Positions 32,319 through 44,359 of a stretch of 64,000 bases of DNA are shown here, in pieces. Every line of letters begins with the position of its first letter. Position 1 is the stretch's first letter. This stretch comes from Isoetes taiwanensis. Its lineage: Eukaryota > Streptophyta > Lycopodiopsida > Isoetales > Isoetaceae. The stretch spans positions 4,831,001 through 4,895,000 of the forward strand of contig JAJEKV010000049.1 of assembly GCA_021234155.1 (NCBI GenBank), read 5' to 3'. Made by a program: the position numbers and the translations under genes. The notes under the pieces were generated by a model. That model saw nothing but the letters and a program-made list of their open reading frames with translations. It had not been told where the DNA came from and did no database searches.

Positions 32319-33070
32319 ATTATGGAGTTTTGGACCTATAATTATGGAGTTGACCCAACTTTTTATGCTCTAATGTGTTAATTCAGTTGTTGTACATCAT
32401 GTTTGAATTCCAAAAATTGCATAGTTAGACGCTAGTTACACTATATGTAAGTTGATAAGAGTTATGTTCTATGTAGATATAAATAGAATGCATCATTTAT
32501 TGCCCACATGGCATTATGGATGGTTGTTATTGGAGCATTTTAACATATACTTTTGTCGAAATTAGATAGTAGATTCTTTTAGTAAATATTGAGGTTAACA
32601 TGACTTATAAACACTCCAAAAAATCATGAAACTATAGCTCGTATAGTTAGCAACTCATGGCCACAAGAATTAAATCAAAACGTGTTGTAATGAGAGAGAG
32701 ACAATTCTTGAACCTCAAGCAGCTTTTCTGACCAAAATAGGGTTTGGCGGCTTCCACTGATGTCAGATGATAGCAAGAAAATATGGGAACATAAAACTCA
32801 ATGTGTTCTATGATAAACAGGCAAATACCTCTAATTTTAGCAAGGTTTAGGTCACTTTATGCTAGAAATATCAAAGAAAGCAGTTCTGGACTGGTGCAGA
32901 AACTGCCAAATTCTCCAATGTTTGAGCACTCACCACAAGGTATAGGTGACCCCATTGGTCTTGAAATTCTCAGAGTTCATTAAGAAACAAGTGAAGACTC
33001 AAATGATGGTGGTATATTATAAAACTGAAATTTCCTTAGTGAGTTACATGAGTTTAAGTGGCAGAGGTCA

Positions 33071-33170
33071 TGTGGGCCAGTTCTGGTCCATGGATCAGGA
33101 ATGGTCCCAGGGACAGGTCTTGTGGGCCAGTTCTGGTCCATGGATCAGGAATGGTCCCAGGGACAGGTCT
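33071..33170. repeat. 50-bp perfect tandem duplication
   Basis: TGTGGGCCAGTTCTGGTCCA... is repeated exactly at 33071-33120 and 33121-33170, next to the inverted LRR fragment. Confidence 0.96.
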
Positions 33171-33225
33171 AGTGTTAAGCTACTTTAGGTTCCCAAGAAC
33201 TGCAGGAATTTGGCCACTCAGGTTA

Positions 33226-36200
33226 TCTACTTATTTAAAAAGTTTCTTGGGTTCTTTGCTGATTTTTTTCCGGCGTTACATTTGCCAGAAAATGCATTGC
33301 CGGCCAAAAACCTGTATTTTCCGACGTTGCCCCTTTCCCTTGCGAAATAATCATATGAAAAGTGTCCCTTTAAATCATACGAATTTTTAGCTAACGGTTG
33401 AGCAGCCGATCTCGGGCGGTGGATCCGGCTTTGAAGATGGGCGACCTGGGTTCAATCTTTGTTAGAAATAAGCGGGCTTGGAGCTTGAGAGGCGGTTGAA
33501 GGTGCGGTCAGTGGATCGATTTGTTGCCATCTTATAGTGTTTTCTCCAATCCATCGTTGATTCTTTGGAGCGAGGTAACACCTAAATCCTCTGCAGAAGC
33601 TTGATATTTACTTATCTCTTGCATTAGTATTACTTAAGTTGTTTGGGCTCATTCTTTCTTTAGGATTTTTGAAGGCAGGTTTTGCTCCATTACGTCTTAG
33701 GGTTTAGAGGGTGGATAACATCGGATCGTGTCTTGGAGTCTTGGAACCGCCCGAGTGCAAGTAGATTCTCCTTCTATTTTATTTGTTGTCATGCATTGAG
33801 ATTATTTTTTTCTTATCGAGAACATATAAATCCATTTGCATGGAGCAAAAAGTCATTTGGAGAGTGGAGCTTTGCACCTCGACCACGACAAAAACTCACG
33901 CGAACAGTTCAGATTCGATTTGTTTGTTGCATCCAACGGTTGAATTTCGATTGAGTTTTTAAGTTTTGAAATCTTTTAAGGGTAGAGTTTATAAGATCCT
34001 GGCAGTTTTCAAAGGGCCCCAAATCGGCAGCCTAAACACTTCGTGCAGAGTGAATTGATTTGCCTCTTTATCTCCTTCATTGCGCTAAGTTTATCTGAGT
34101 TTGGTTCTTGAAGGTCGATTTGGTTCTTACTACTAAAAAGGTCGAAAACAATTGCGAGAGCCACCGGTTTACTTTGCTAAAGAAAATTTGAGGGACAAGC
34201 TACCCGGTTTCTTTGCAATATTCCGAATGATTTACCTTTGGAGCCGAACATTCAAGGTAAGACTTTAAGCTAAACATGCACAAGTAGCATTGTTTTAGAT
34301 TTATCTACACAAATAGGTTTCTTTTTTGCTTCAAGTCTCAAGGGAATAGAGGTAGATTTACGCCAAACCAAGATTTGTGGCATTTTGGAAGTTAGTCCGG
34401 TTGCTTAGCTACGTGGTCTTGAAAAACTTAATTCCCTCCTCGATTTGGGGAATATCATGGCGTAGAGTATGACAGAGAGTTTACTAGCGGGTAATTGAAA
34501 ACAGTAAAAGAATGTCTTATGACTACCACTTGCATATGCATTGGGGTTTTGCATTTATTTGACTTCTTGGTCGCGGATATATAGTAACCATAGATTTACA
34601 CATATTTTATTTTCTTGCATTTGGTATTAACACATTTATTCCGCCCCATGTGCGGTAATCACGCATTGCTTGGTGTGGCTTGGCAATAACCAGGCGGCAT
34701 TGCTTGGTGGGGCTTGGAACTCACGATGTGCGGTAACCACCGATTGCTTGGTGGGGCTTGGAACTCTGGCGGTCTTTTCAATGGTAATAACTTTTATTCT
34801 TTTAATTGTTTGTTGCATTCCAAATAGATGCCTCCGTGTCGAGGCATCTTCGTGAGGTATGATATTATGTCAATATGGCTAGGAACCTTTGCAAGTTGGT
34901 TAAGTTAATACATGCATCTAATATTTATTCATTTGTTTGTTTGTTTGTATTTGATCTCCCAATGAGGTATATCATGGTTTATTCATTTGGATTTGAACTT
35001 ATATCTTGCTTTTTACTTTAGAGAATGCATGAGCTGTTTGTTTTTGTTTTGCGGGACCATTACAAAATAGACAATATTCTCCATGGCAAGTGAAATTTGA
35101 TGCCACGATTTTGCATTTATAAGTCTTTTTATTTCCGCATAGTACATTGAAGTACATTGGCTCATATCACTCATTTGTAGAACATGTGACTTCAAGATGC
35201 AAAATCACTATCTCTGCCTTAATTTGTCAAAACTCTTTCAGGTATGATCAAATCCATGAGGTTTTTATCCTTTAGATCGCTATAGCAGCTTATGAAGAAT
35301 ATAGGATATTTAGTATTTGTTTCAACCTCGCTATGCTACGCATCTAAGAAAAATAGTGGTTCTAAGAACTATGCGTATTGTTAATTTTGACATATAAGCG
35401 ATATATTTCAAATCTATTGCAGGAGACCATAGCAAATGGTATGGCCAAAATCAGAATTCTTGGTTTATATATTTTTCGTCATTATCACCATTTGGAAAAT
35501 CACATGCCTTATACGCTCTTCAAGAGTAAGCATTAAAGGTATATCATGAGTCTTTATGCTCACTCTAAATCAAGAAAATAACATTTTTTAATGCTCTTCA
35601 TCTTTGTGGTAAATATGAATGGTAAAAATATCATTGATCCCTTGCGCTTGCCCATTTAGGAGTTGTGAGGATGCTTACAAAATTTAGGTTATCAGAACAT
35701 TTTTAATCCGCTGCAAGCAGCGAGTCTTGAGCAGAAGCATAACTTGGATCCTCTGCAGACTTGGATCCTCTGTATGGCAATGGAAAAGCTTTTTATTATG
35801 GCTCTAATGATTCAAGAACCTATAAGAACGATGATCGGTGATCGGCTTACCTTGACCTATGGATTCCCATAGTGCTCATTTATAACCAAATAGATATAAT
35901 TTACTTAATCTAATAACAAAGGATAATTTCACAAGAAATGTGTACACGCGTGCTGCGTTTAAGTAAGAGTGTGTGTTTATTTGGGCTCTATGCAAGACTG
36001 GTCCAATGCAATTCATGTCCTTATAACTTTATGGGATTCTACCATGGTAGTTTTGATCGTGTTGCCTCCAATGATCCATGCGGTTCAAATATATTGAGGA
36101 ATTCTGCAAAATAGAAGCTATAAAAATATAAATTGAAATTTGTTGCGAAGAACGCGGAATGGTTTCTTGGCGCCTTCACGGCTAGGGCGGCGGCAGGGAA

Positions 36201-38078
36201 AGGGGCCGCCCCTAATCCCTGCTATCGGCACTGCAGTGGCTGCAATCTTCTTCTCTTTCCAGATCTGATGGCTAGCATAAGGGTTTTGGTGTCTGGTTTT
36301 TTCTGATTCTGCCTCCATCTGCTTCCGTTTTCTGGTTTTCTTGGAGTTTCTTCAAGGCGGCCTCTCCAGCCTTCTCAGATTATCCACTAACGTGGATCTT
36401 TGCTCTGATGCTTCTGCTAGGTAAGCATTGTGTTTTTTCCATTGAACAGATTAGTCTGGCCAGCAGCCCATTCGTGTTTTATCTATGCTGCATCAATCGC
36501 CCAGTTTTTGAGAGATTTGAAGCTTCCGCCCCCATAGCCACCAATTTGCCCATGTTTCCTTCCCAAATCCGCCCCTTTTTGCCCTTTTACCACTAATTCT
36601 TCTTCTGCCATCACCGTCTAGCATATCCGCCATTCTATGCGCCTCATACCTCTGCCCTTTCTTGAATCTCTCGCCTTTTCCCTTCCTTATCTCCATAGCT
36701 GTTAGATTCTCTCAAGAAGAAAGGGGCATTTCCAAGTGATGCAGCAGAGACAGCAATTTTTTTGGGCTGGGCTGGCCTTTCTTTCCTTTGTGGATGCACA
36801 CCGAAATGGCTTAGATTGCCTATAAGGTTGAGCAATTAAGATGCAGGGCTATGAGAGAAGATGCTTCAAATTTCTAGATAATTGGCAGCTGTATTCTTTC
36901 CTCAGGTCTGTAATGCCAGAAGCTTTTCCCTTCCTCTTGCTCTTTCCTACTAGCGGAAAGGTTTAGAGTTGTTTCTTGAAGAAAAAGAAGGAGAATAGAT
37001 TAGCCTGTTTTCAGATTTTTTGATGAGATCGGAACTGGGATCTTCAATGCAGGATGATTTTATTGGACTGTTTGAGATGCCGAGCTAGGGAATTTTATTG
37101 AGCAGGAGGAAGCCTATATATCTTGAGCCAGACTTTAGGGAGGAGTCTGGTAGCTGGGCTTTGGGGTCTAGCACAGTGATTGCTTCATATCCGGAACAAT
37201 GCGGCATTTCTGATGGTTCACTTTAGGCCGACTGCATATATTCCTGGTACAATCAGTATTGATAAATTTGCAGAATAGGTTAGTTGGAGCTGAGTTAGCT
37301 TCCTTGAGCAATGCGGGAGATTGCTCATGTTTTCTTCATGCCTTTCTCGGTTCGTCTCTACTCTCGCAAGAGGTGGTTCATAGAGCACTCAAGGTATATT
37401 TGTAGCTTGTGGAAAATTTATTTTTGTCTCCTGTAGTATTCCTCTAGCTGGGAAGATGTTGATTTGATCCTGTAGTACTAGTTAGCTGGAAGAAGAGGTT
37501 TGAGGAAAAGTATAAGTACCAAGCTTCAAATATTATATTTGATCCACATGGGATCCTTTGTACTTCAAAGTTATTTGATCCTTGTGGGATCTTTCTGATG
37601 TAATTCTTCCTATCTGAATATAAATTTATCTTACCTTCAAAAAAAAAAAAAAAAAAAAAAAAAATATATATATAAATTTCTTCAACACACTTATCTCATT
37701 AAAAATGGCATTTACTCAGATTTTATCATAAGGTTTTATCACTAAAATTTGTATTCTGCTTTGAAGTCAGATTCTCATGAGGAAGTCAGATTCCTGAGTC
37801 TGGTCCCAGTCATGGGAACATAGACTTACACTCAAGGGGGTCCATAGGCCAATGCCATTGTTAAATTTTTTACAGTAAAGGCCCATGTATATATGCGCGA
37901 CAGCGCGGGGAACATTTACAATTTTAATAACAAAATTAATTATAAAAGCGAATCATGCCCATTCTTGCCATTATCGGCATGTGCTGTTGTCGGAGAAGTT
38001 CCATATATAGATGTTAAATGCCGAGTAAAAACACATGCCAGGACATTAGCCCGGCAACGCCGGGCACACGTTTACTAG
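33226..38078 (+). mobile_element. Non-autonomous Helitron, 4.85 kb, inserted in the LRR gene
   Basis: The 5' end is A/TCTACTTATTTAAAA at 33226. The 3' end is GCCCGGC-AAC-GCCGGGC (38049-38065), nine bases, then CTAG (38075-38078) followed by T. Removing it joins 33225 to 38079. The minus strand then reads LEHLKYNNLSGQIPAVLGNLK, a correct LRR, which proves the boundaries and A/T insertion. No Rep/helicase was seen. The interior is non-coding and looks like captured sequence: three copies of GATTGCTTGGTGGGGCTTGGAACT-like units at 34660-34775, a 36150-37638 segment ending in A26 resembling a L1-type LINE 3' end, and otherwise unassigned DNA. Confidence 0.9.
37639..37665 (+). other. Poly(A) tract inside the Helitron
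   Basis: About 26 A follow ATATAAATTTATCTTACCTTC. This resembles the 3' end of plant L1 LINEs and suggests a retro-inserted segment captured by, or inserted in, the Helitron. Confidence 0.55.
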
Positions 38079-38935
38079 TTATATTTAAGATGTTCCAAAC
38101 TGGCAAATGTAGAGGGTATTTTCCCAAAAAGCCTGGCATCCATTATCGTTCCAAACTGGCAAATGTAGAGGGTATTTTCCCAAAAAGCCTGGCATCCATT
38201 ATCTTAAAGCTTTTTAAATTCTTAAGAAACCTTACAGAATAAGGAATTGCACCTGTTACAGCAGTTTCAGATAGACAACATACTCCAAGTTTCAAAGATT
38301 ACCCAGAAACTCTACAGATCCGTTTATATAAGGATCGGCAGATAAATCTAGCTCTGTAAGGGCGGTTAGACTGCTGAATGGAATCCCTCCTTCAAAAAAA
38401 TTCTGTCCACCAAGCTTGAGCACCTGCAACCCTGTAAGCGTAGAGATGATCTGAGGGATTTGCCCTTTCATTCGATTTGCGGAAATATCCAACTTGATCA
38501 AACTAGAGAAACAGCCATTCTTAGAAGGCAGGGAACTAATAGAGTTGCCCCTAACATCTAGAACCCTAAGCTTGGTCAAATAACAGAGGAACTCCGGCAC
38601 AAGTCCTGGTAAGGACGAACCTCGTAGATACAGTTCTTCCAAATCCTTGAGCCTGGCAAAAGATTCCGGGGTAGAGCTGTTGGAGTTCGTAAAAATTCCG
38701 AACAGATTTAAAACCTTCAATCGCCCTAAGCGCCCATACTCTGCAGGATGCCGAAAAAGGAATTCCCGTTAAGCTTAAGAACCTCTAGCTCTAAAAGATC
38801 TGCAACCCAAACGGGCGGTTCTTCCAGAAAGCCATTAATAGAAAGAATCAGCTGTTTGAGCTTAGAAAGCTTTCTGAGAGATTGGGGTAGCTTCCTCACA
38901 AATTGCAAGCCAGTTAGGTTAAGAGGAGGATAACC
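38079..38935 (-). pseudogene. LRR receptor-like protein, N-terminal part
   Basis: The minus strand encodes PPLNLTGLQFVRKLPQSL, then LRRs (LSKLKQLILSINGF, LLELEVLKLNGNSF). After a one-base frameshift near 38728 it continues GRLGRLKVLNLFGIFTN, LKDLEELYLRGSSLPG, SSLIKLDISANRMKGQIP and LTELDLSADPYINGSVEFL. It reaches FGKIPSTFASLEHLKY at 38079, where the Helitron interrupts. A 56-bp duplication (38092-38203) adds a second frameshift. The 5' end is lost at about 38935. The gene's 3' part is at 33187-33225 and 29408-30465. Confidence 0.85.
38092..38203. repeat. 56-bp perfect tandem duplication in the LRR pseudogene
   Basis: GTTCCAAACTGGCAAATGTA... is repeated exactly at 38092-38147 and 38148-38203. 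As 56 is not a multiple of three it shifts the LRR frame. Confidence 0.96.
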
Positions 38936-39022
38936 CTCCTCTTGAGATGATTATGGCAAATAACCCTCGAGGCCGGCAGGCCGAGAGGGTTATCTGCCAT
39001 AATCATCGAGAGAGGAGGGTTG
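38930..39022. repeat. Inverted repeat with about 43-bp arms
   Basis: AACCCTCCTCTTGAGATGAT...AACCCTCGAGGCC pairs with GGCCGAGAGGGTT...CATCGAGAGAGGAGGGTTGGCC around a short centre near 38975, with a few mismatches. It starts exactly where LRR homology ends, so it may mark an insertion edge. From 39025 to 39970 I see no gene. Confidence 0.75.
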
Positions 39023-39975
39023 GCCTCCCTTAAACATCTGGTGGAGGGGATTATCACCATCGATTTGATAATCTCCTCAATCTCAGCCGTGGACTTGATA
39101 ATCACTCAGGAGCAATGGATTATCAGAGATAACCTCTGCTGCCAAGATGCCGATTTAAGGGTGGAGATTGTTGCGATCAAGATAATCCACGACACCAGAT
39201 GCTTAAGAATCTGTAGGGCAGAGAGGTTGCTCAGATGTGCAAATCCGGCGATTAATACCCATTAAAATGACCCGATCCTCCATTGATTAGATCTTTTTCG
39301 ATTAATATCCCCTTTCCAACTCCGACAAAGCGGATCTATCTTCACTTATAGAATTTTCCCTTGCTACCCATCTGCAAAAATTATCTGAGCCTTGGCCATA
39401 TCTTCTCGAAAGAAATTCTACTTTAAAACTGGATTTTTTTGGCCCTGCTTGCGCATTAAACAATGGGAAATACTCTGCTCTGCTTTTCTACTTGACGGAC
39501 ACCAACTCCATCTCTAGTTCGGCAACTCCATCTCTAACGTCTTTCTAAAAGCTCCCCGATTTGCTTCTGATAGCCAAGTTCTTTTTTCTGCATATATCCT
39601 TCTTTATTTCCCATGGCTCTTGATCTAAAAGCTTAGATTCCCAGCTCAAATTCTAGCGCTTGAAATCGCTCTATCTGTCAGGCTATTGACATGGTCATGG
39701 TTTAAGCATCCACGCCACAGTCGGAGCTTCAAATGGACAAAGGAAGCGTCCTTAGGAGCTCTTTGCCAAATCTCTGCTTGTTGCCGAATTCGAGCTTCAT
39801 AAGAGTTTCTTCTGGATCCCTTGGTCGTACAGATTAGACTACTTTTATTCCACCTAGTCTACTTATAAGCTACAAGAATTTAGCGTTGGCGGAGCCAGCC
39901 CCGTATTCACTGCTAATCTATGATGTATGGCCCCGTGGCAATTGAACCCAAATGCGATCTCCACTTTGGATCTAA

Positions 39976-41221
39976 GGCCCTTTTTCCATGGCACCTCTGT
40001 CTTATATTTAGCTTAATATTATTGGGCCACGTAAGATAATAAGTCACCATAGGTTTTCCACTACACAATTTAAGACATGTCTTAAATGGGTTCCGTACAA
40101 GTTGAGTGGAGCATTTTATTCCGGGGGAAACCCCCCGCCACAAAATAAGGTATGCATTTCTATCCTATCCGTGGTTGCTCACGGATCTTTAGGGTGTCAT
40201 AAAAAAGAGTAAACAGAAGAAGCAGCCATTACCGGAATGGATCGTCAGCCTGGCCATAGAATGGATCGTCGACTTGCAGACCTTCAGCAGATTGAATCGT
40301 CGGGAACGGAATGGAAAAGGCCAAAGGCCATACTTTATAAATATCAGGTTTCGGATTTGCATTGACAGGTCGGATTAAGCGTCGGATTGCAGAACGGATT
40401 TGCCGCCGGATCGTGCAAACTGGATCGGGACGTAAGCAAACCTTGAAGGTTTTCATCGTAAGCAAATCTTGAAGGTTTTGGTTCCGAAGCCAATATTCAA
40501 GCTTTTATCTGGAAACAAATCTTCAAGAATTTGATCTCGAAGCGTATCTTCAAGCTTTTGATCCGGAAGCAAATCTTCTTCGAGTTTTTGCAGCAAAGGC
40601 AGAATCAGAGGCGTTTTGAAAAGCAGAGGCGTTTTGAAGCAGAGATGAAGATGGATAATCGGTCTTCATTCTCAATCGATCTTCATTCTGTAATCATTAG
40701 GTGATTCTTGCTTCAAGCTTCGATTCTTGCTTCGATTCCGGTAATCATTCAAGCTTCTAGGCTTGTAGGATTTCTTTTTTAAAAATCATCAACTGGCTTG
40801 TTTTTTATGTGGGTTGTTCTTTTGCAAATCCAATTCTTCTGGTTCTTCTCGGAGACCATATTTTCGGAAGATATGCGACAAAAAGCTTCTAAGCATGAAA
40901 ACTTGAAGCTCTTGCAAGTCGCTTTGCGGCTCAAGAAATTGCACAAAGCTTTTGCGGTCGAATTTCGGCTTTCCCTTGTAGATTCTTCGCAATGGGTCTT
41001 TGCTCGATTTGAAAAAAATGGTGCGTGGAAAACCAGTTATAAGACATGTCTTATCTTAACTAGACATGTCTTATATTTACGTAATGGGAAATCAAATTTT
41101 TAGGACGTGTCTTATCTATGATGTGGAGCTGAGATGGAACCCAAAAGGGTGTCTTATAAAAATACGACAGCCATAAAATAAGACTGCCGTGGAAAAAGGG
41201 CCTAGCCGTGGAAAAAGGGCC
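39976..41221. mobile_element. PIF/Harbinger-like non-autonomous element, 1.25 kb
   Basis: The ends are GGCCCTTTTTCCAYGGC in inverted orientation, flanked by TAA at 39973-39975 and 41222-41224. GG... ends and a 3-bp TWA duplication are typical of PIF/Harbinger. The right terminus is doubled (an inner copy ends at 41202). Subterminal TAAGACATGTCTTA palindromes occur on both sides (about 40070, 41040). The interior has repeated GAAGCAAATCTTCAAG phrases and no transposase. From 41225 to 43190 no gene is seen. Confidence 0.82.
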
Positions 41222-43195
41222 TAAAACTTTTATTCTAATAGTTGGTTATTCTAAAAGTGATTGTGCCTCAAGCCAAGAGAAGAAAGCAAATACAAACTAG
41301 TGAACTTCATTGTCTCTAGTCAAATGTGCCTAAATGACGATGCCTCTGTAGCAAGTGTATATGCTCTTTTATAGTTAGGACGTATTAACTATGGGCATGA
41401 ATATTCTTTTAATCACGGACATAGAAGATTTATTTTGTTGGATGAGGCGCTTGGACAGACTGACCATAAGACATTTCACAGTATGCTAATTGCAGCTCGA
41501 GCATGACGGTAATCCCCATGCACACAGCAACTGGCATGATGCGTCCTGCCGGAAAACAAAATCAGGTTCCAAATGTAAACATTTTGGGATTTATTTAACC
41601 AATCGATGTTTGAAAAGACAAAAAATTCGAAATCGCTGGTGGCCAAATTCTATTTGCAAATCGATATTTGCTAGGCGTAAGGGAAAACTTTGGCAAATCC
41701 CAAATCCAATATATCTAGAGGCAAACCCGCAAAACCATGTCTATTATATCAGGCGTATTATTTCATCCTGAAATAACCACTCTATTGATGCAACTTTGCC
41801 ATTTTCGATTCTCAGTTAAAGCCTTCAAATGAAACAGCAAATCTTAGCTTTCAAAAGTTGTCCCTTTAAAAAATGGCATCTTCGAGCCCCTGCTTGGGCG
41901 TGAACCAATCGGCAAAGTTCATACTTCTGCGAGATTTTTGTGACAAAGCAGGACGAGTGCAACAATTGGGATGTATGGTTGAAGTCGTTAAAATTGACCG
42001 AACAAAATATCATCCCAACAAAATTGCAAGGATGAGCGTCAGATTGACTTCTTATTTTATACATTGTCTGGCAAGAAACACCGGGTTGCAGTCTACGGTC
42101 TTGCGTGCTCAAGCATTTCAAGGATGGTTTTGGGCTAAAAATTTAGCCACGAATAGCTTTGTTAAAAGCCCACTATTTACACAGCCAGGTGCCCAGTCAT
42201 ATTCCTCAAAAGGGGCCAGGAAGCTTCTTCTGCCGACGCCTGGACTATGAGCATCTTGTTGCCCTGTTTGCATGCTAAATAGAGACGAGATTGCTTGCTT
42301 ATTTTATCACAAATCTATTAAGAAAAAAGCGGTAGTGGCGAAGAAAGATCAGTGGAGAATGTGCAGCTTTGTACATCTGCTGTGTTTATATAATATTGAA
42401 AGAACTGATATCTCACCACAGCAAACCGTAGCAAGACTATCATTTGTAAATTGCATATTAGAGCTTGAAATCAGATTTGCATTCGCATCAGATTTTGCAA
42501 GGGCCTCCGTGCAATTGAATAGACCTTTGTAAACTCTATTGTAGAATTCACGGATAATTGTAGCCGAAATCAGAGTCGCATGATGGGCAAAGAATTCTGC
42601 AGCCTTGCAATGGATACACAAATTTGACAGATACACAAATTTGGAGAATTTCCACTCAATTTAGGCAGTGAATCTACCTGGGGCATAGCGGACGTCTGAT
42701 TAAGCTGTGGCCAAGGAATACAACTACAAAATGGGGATAATCCTTAGCTAGCATTGCTGGTGCAGAAGATTGATCAAGGCACAAATTCGCCCCATTCTGA
42801 TTTCAGTAAATCAGCCTTTGAAGACTTATGCTAAAGTTTGACTGAGAAGCAATGTTCCAATTCCAAAAGCCCTGATTCATAAGCCATGTTCTTATCTGCC
42901 TATACCAATTCCGGAAGCCCTACATAAGAAAACAGAGGATTTTTATGTTGTGGACAGAGATGAAAAAGATTGGGTCAATCTGTAGGCAGAACAAAAAGCC
43001 TTTTTGCATCTCGAACTAAAGAAGACAATAAAAAAATTTTGTTGCCTTTCTCATCGCTCAAATTTTGAGTTGCTTCTCCAAACACAAATCATGAAGCACA
43101 TACAAAGAATCCTGGAACCAATTATGATAAGTGCAACCGTTCCACAAAAATCTATGTCTCCAGTTGCATTTTTTCTGCATGATACTGCTGCCCAT

Positions 43196-43406
43196 TATTG
43201 AAACTAAGCAAAAAGCATACAAAAGACAAGAACAAGGAAGTAATCCCAAAGACTCAAGTGTTGTATTGAATATGAACACATATATAAGTACATAGAAAAA
43301 GGCATGCCTTTAGGCATGTCTAAATATAGAAAAGGCATGTCTATACTTGCAAGGGCTAAGTATAGATTATGGAAAAGGCATGAGAGCCCAACGTGGCATC
43401 TCAACA
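43196..43406 (-). repeat. 3' LTR of the complete Copia element
   Basis: The same 211-bp LTR. It is preceded on the minus strand by a polypurine tract (GCAAGGGGGG, 43407-43416). Confidence 0.95.
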
Positions 43407-43688
43407 CCCCCCTTGCAACGTTGGCCTCTCAATAAATAAGAACCAAAAATACAATATATAAAATGTCATATACAATTACTCAGAAGGTGACCAAGGATGC
43501 ACACACCAAACATCCCCCCCTTGCAACCTTGGTCATGTGCCCGGGTTAAAAAACCTTTTGTGGGAATCAAAAGGAAAAACCGTGGCACCCTTCAAAACAA
43601 AACTAAGTAGAAGAATTAAGAAGCCGCAACTGACTAGTAAAATCTTCATGCTTGGCCGTAGATATCGCTTTAGTAAATATATCTGCTA

Positions 43689-44359
43689 TCATATTATCTG
43701 TAGGACAATACTGTAACACAATTGTCTTCTTCTTGACTTCCAATTTAATGTAGTGATAATGAATCGCAATATGCTTAGATTTTGAATGGAAAACCTCAAC
43801 GAAATAGCACTTTGATTATCACAATATAAAACTGTTGGGCTAATCAAAACCTGCTGAAAAGATTGAAGTAGAGGCCGTAACCATATCAACTCTCTACTTG
43901 CCATACTAGCTGCAACATATTCTGCTTCAAAGTAGACACCCCAACACAATGTTGTTTCTTACTGTACCAAGATATCAAAGAATGATCTATAAAGAAACAT
44001 GCACCACTTGTGGAACGAAAAGTGTCAGGACAACCTCCCCAATCAGCATCAGTATAACCAACCAACTGTGAACCATCAGAACCTATATCTTGACGAGCAT
44101 ATGTCAAAGCATAATTTATAGTACCTTTAAGATAGCGAAGAACTCGTTTAGCTGCATTCCAATGCTGACGCCCTGGATTAGACATAAATTGTCCCAATGT
44201 GTTAACAACATAACTTATATCTGGTCTCGTAGCATGTGCTAAGTACATTAGAGCACCAACAAGACTTGCATATGGATAATTAGCCATATCAAGACGCTCG
44301 GCTTCTGTTTGAGGACACATCTGCTTAGTCAACTTAACATTACGCCCCAATGGTGTTAA
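43689..44359 (-). pseudogene. Copia RNase H domain (frameshifted)
   Basis: The minus strand encodes ANYPYASLVGALMYLAHATRPDI, HWNAAKRVLRYLKGT, GYTDADWGGCPDTFRSTSG, a frameshift near 43935, then AEYVAASMASRELIWLRPLL and VLYCDNQSAISL. These are the conserved RNase H blocks of Copia, and they sit upstream of the 3' LTR. Confidence 0.9.

Larger units (their letters stand above)
30466..33186. other. Rearranged interval with LRR-like fragments in the opposite orientation
   Basis: No intact gene. The plus strand at 33138-33180 encodes GPRDRSSVKLL, matching GPSWDRSSVKVL at the start of the minus-strand LRR block (30450), so a short segment is inverted here. The plus strand at about 32815-32980 (NRQIPLILARFRSLY, LPNSPMFEHSPQG) may be another LRR relic. 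The rest, 30530-32180, is AT-rich and unassigned. Confidence 0.5.

Noticed and set aside
32801-32983. LRR fragment on the plus strand as a firm annotation
   Set aside because: Only one repeat-like segment (NRQIPLILARFRSLY) is seen. It is kept as a possible relic within the rearranged interval.
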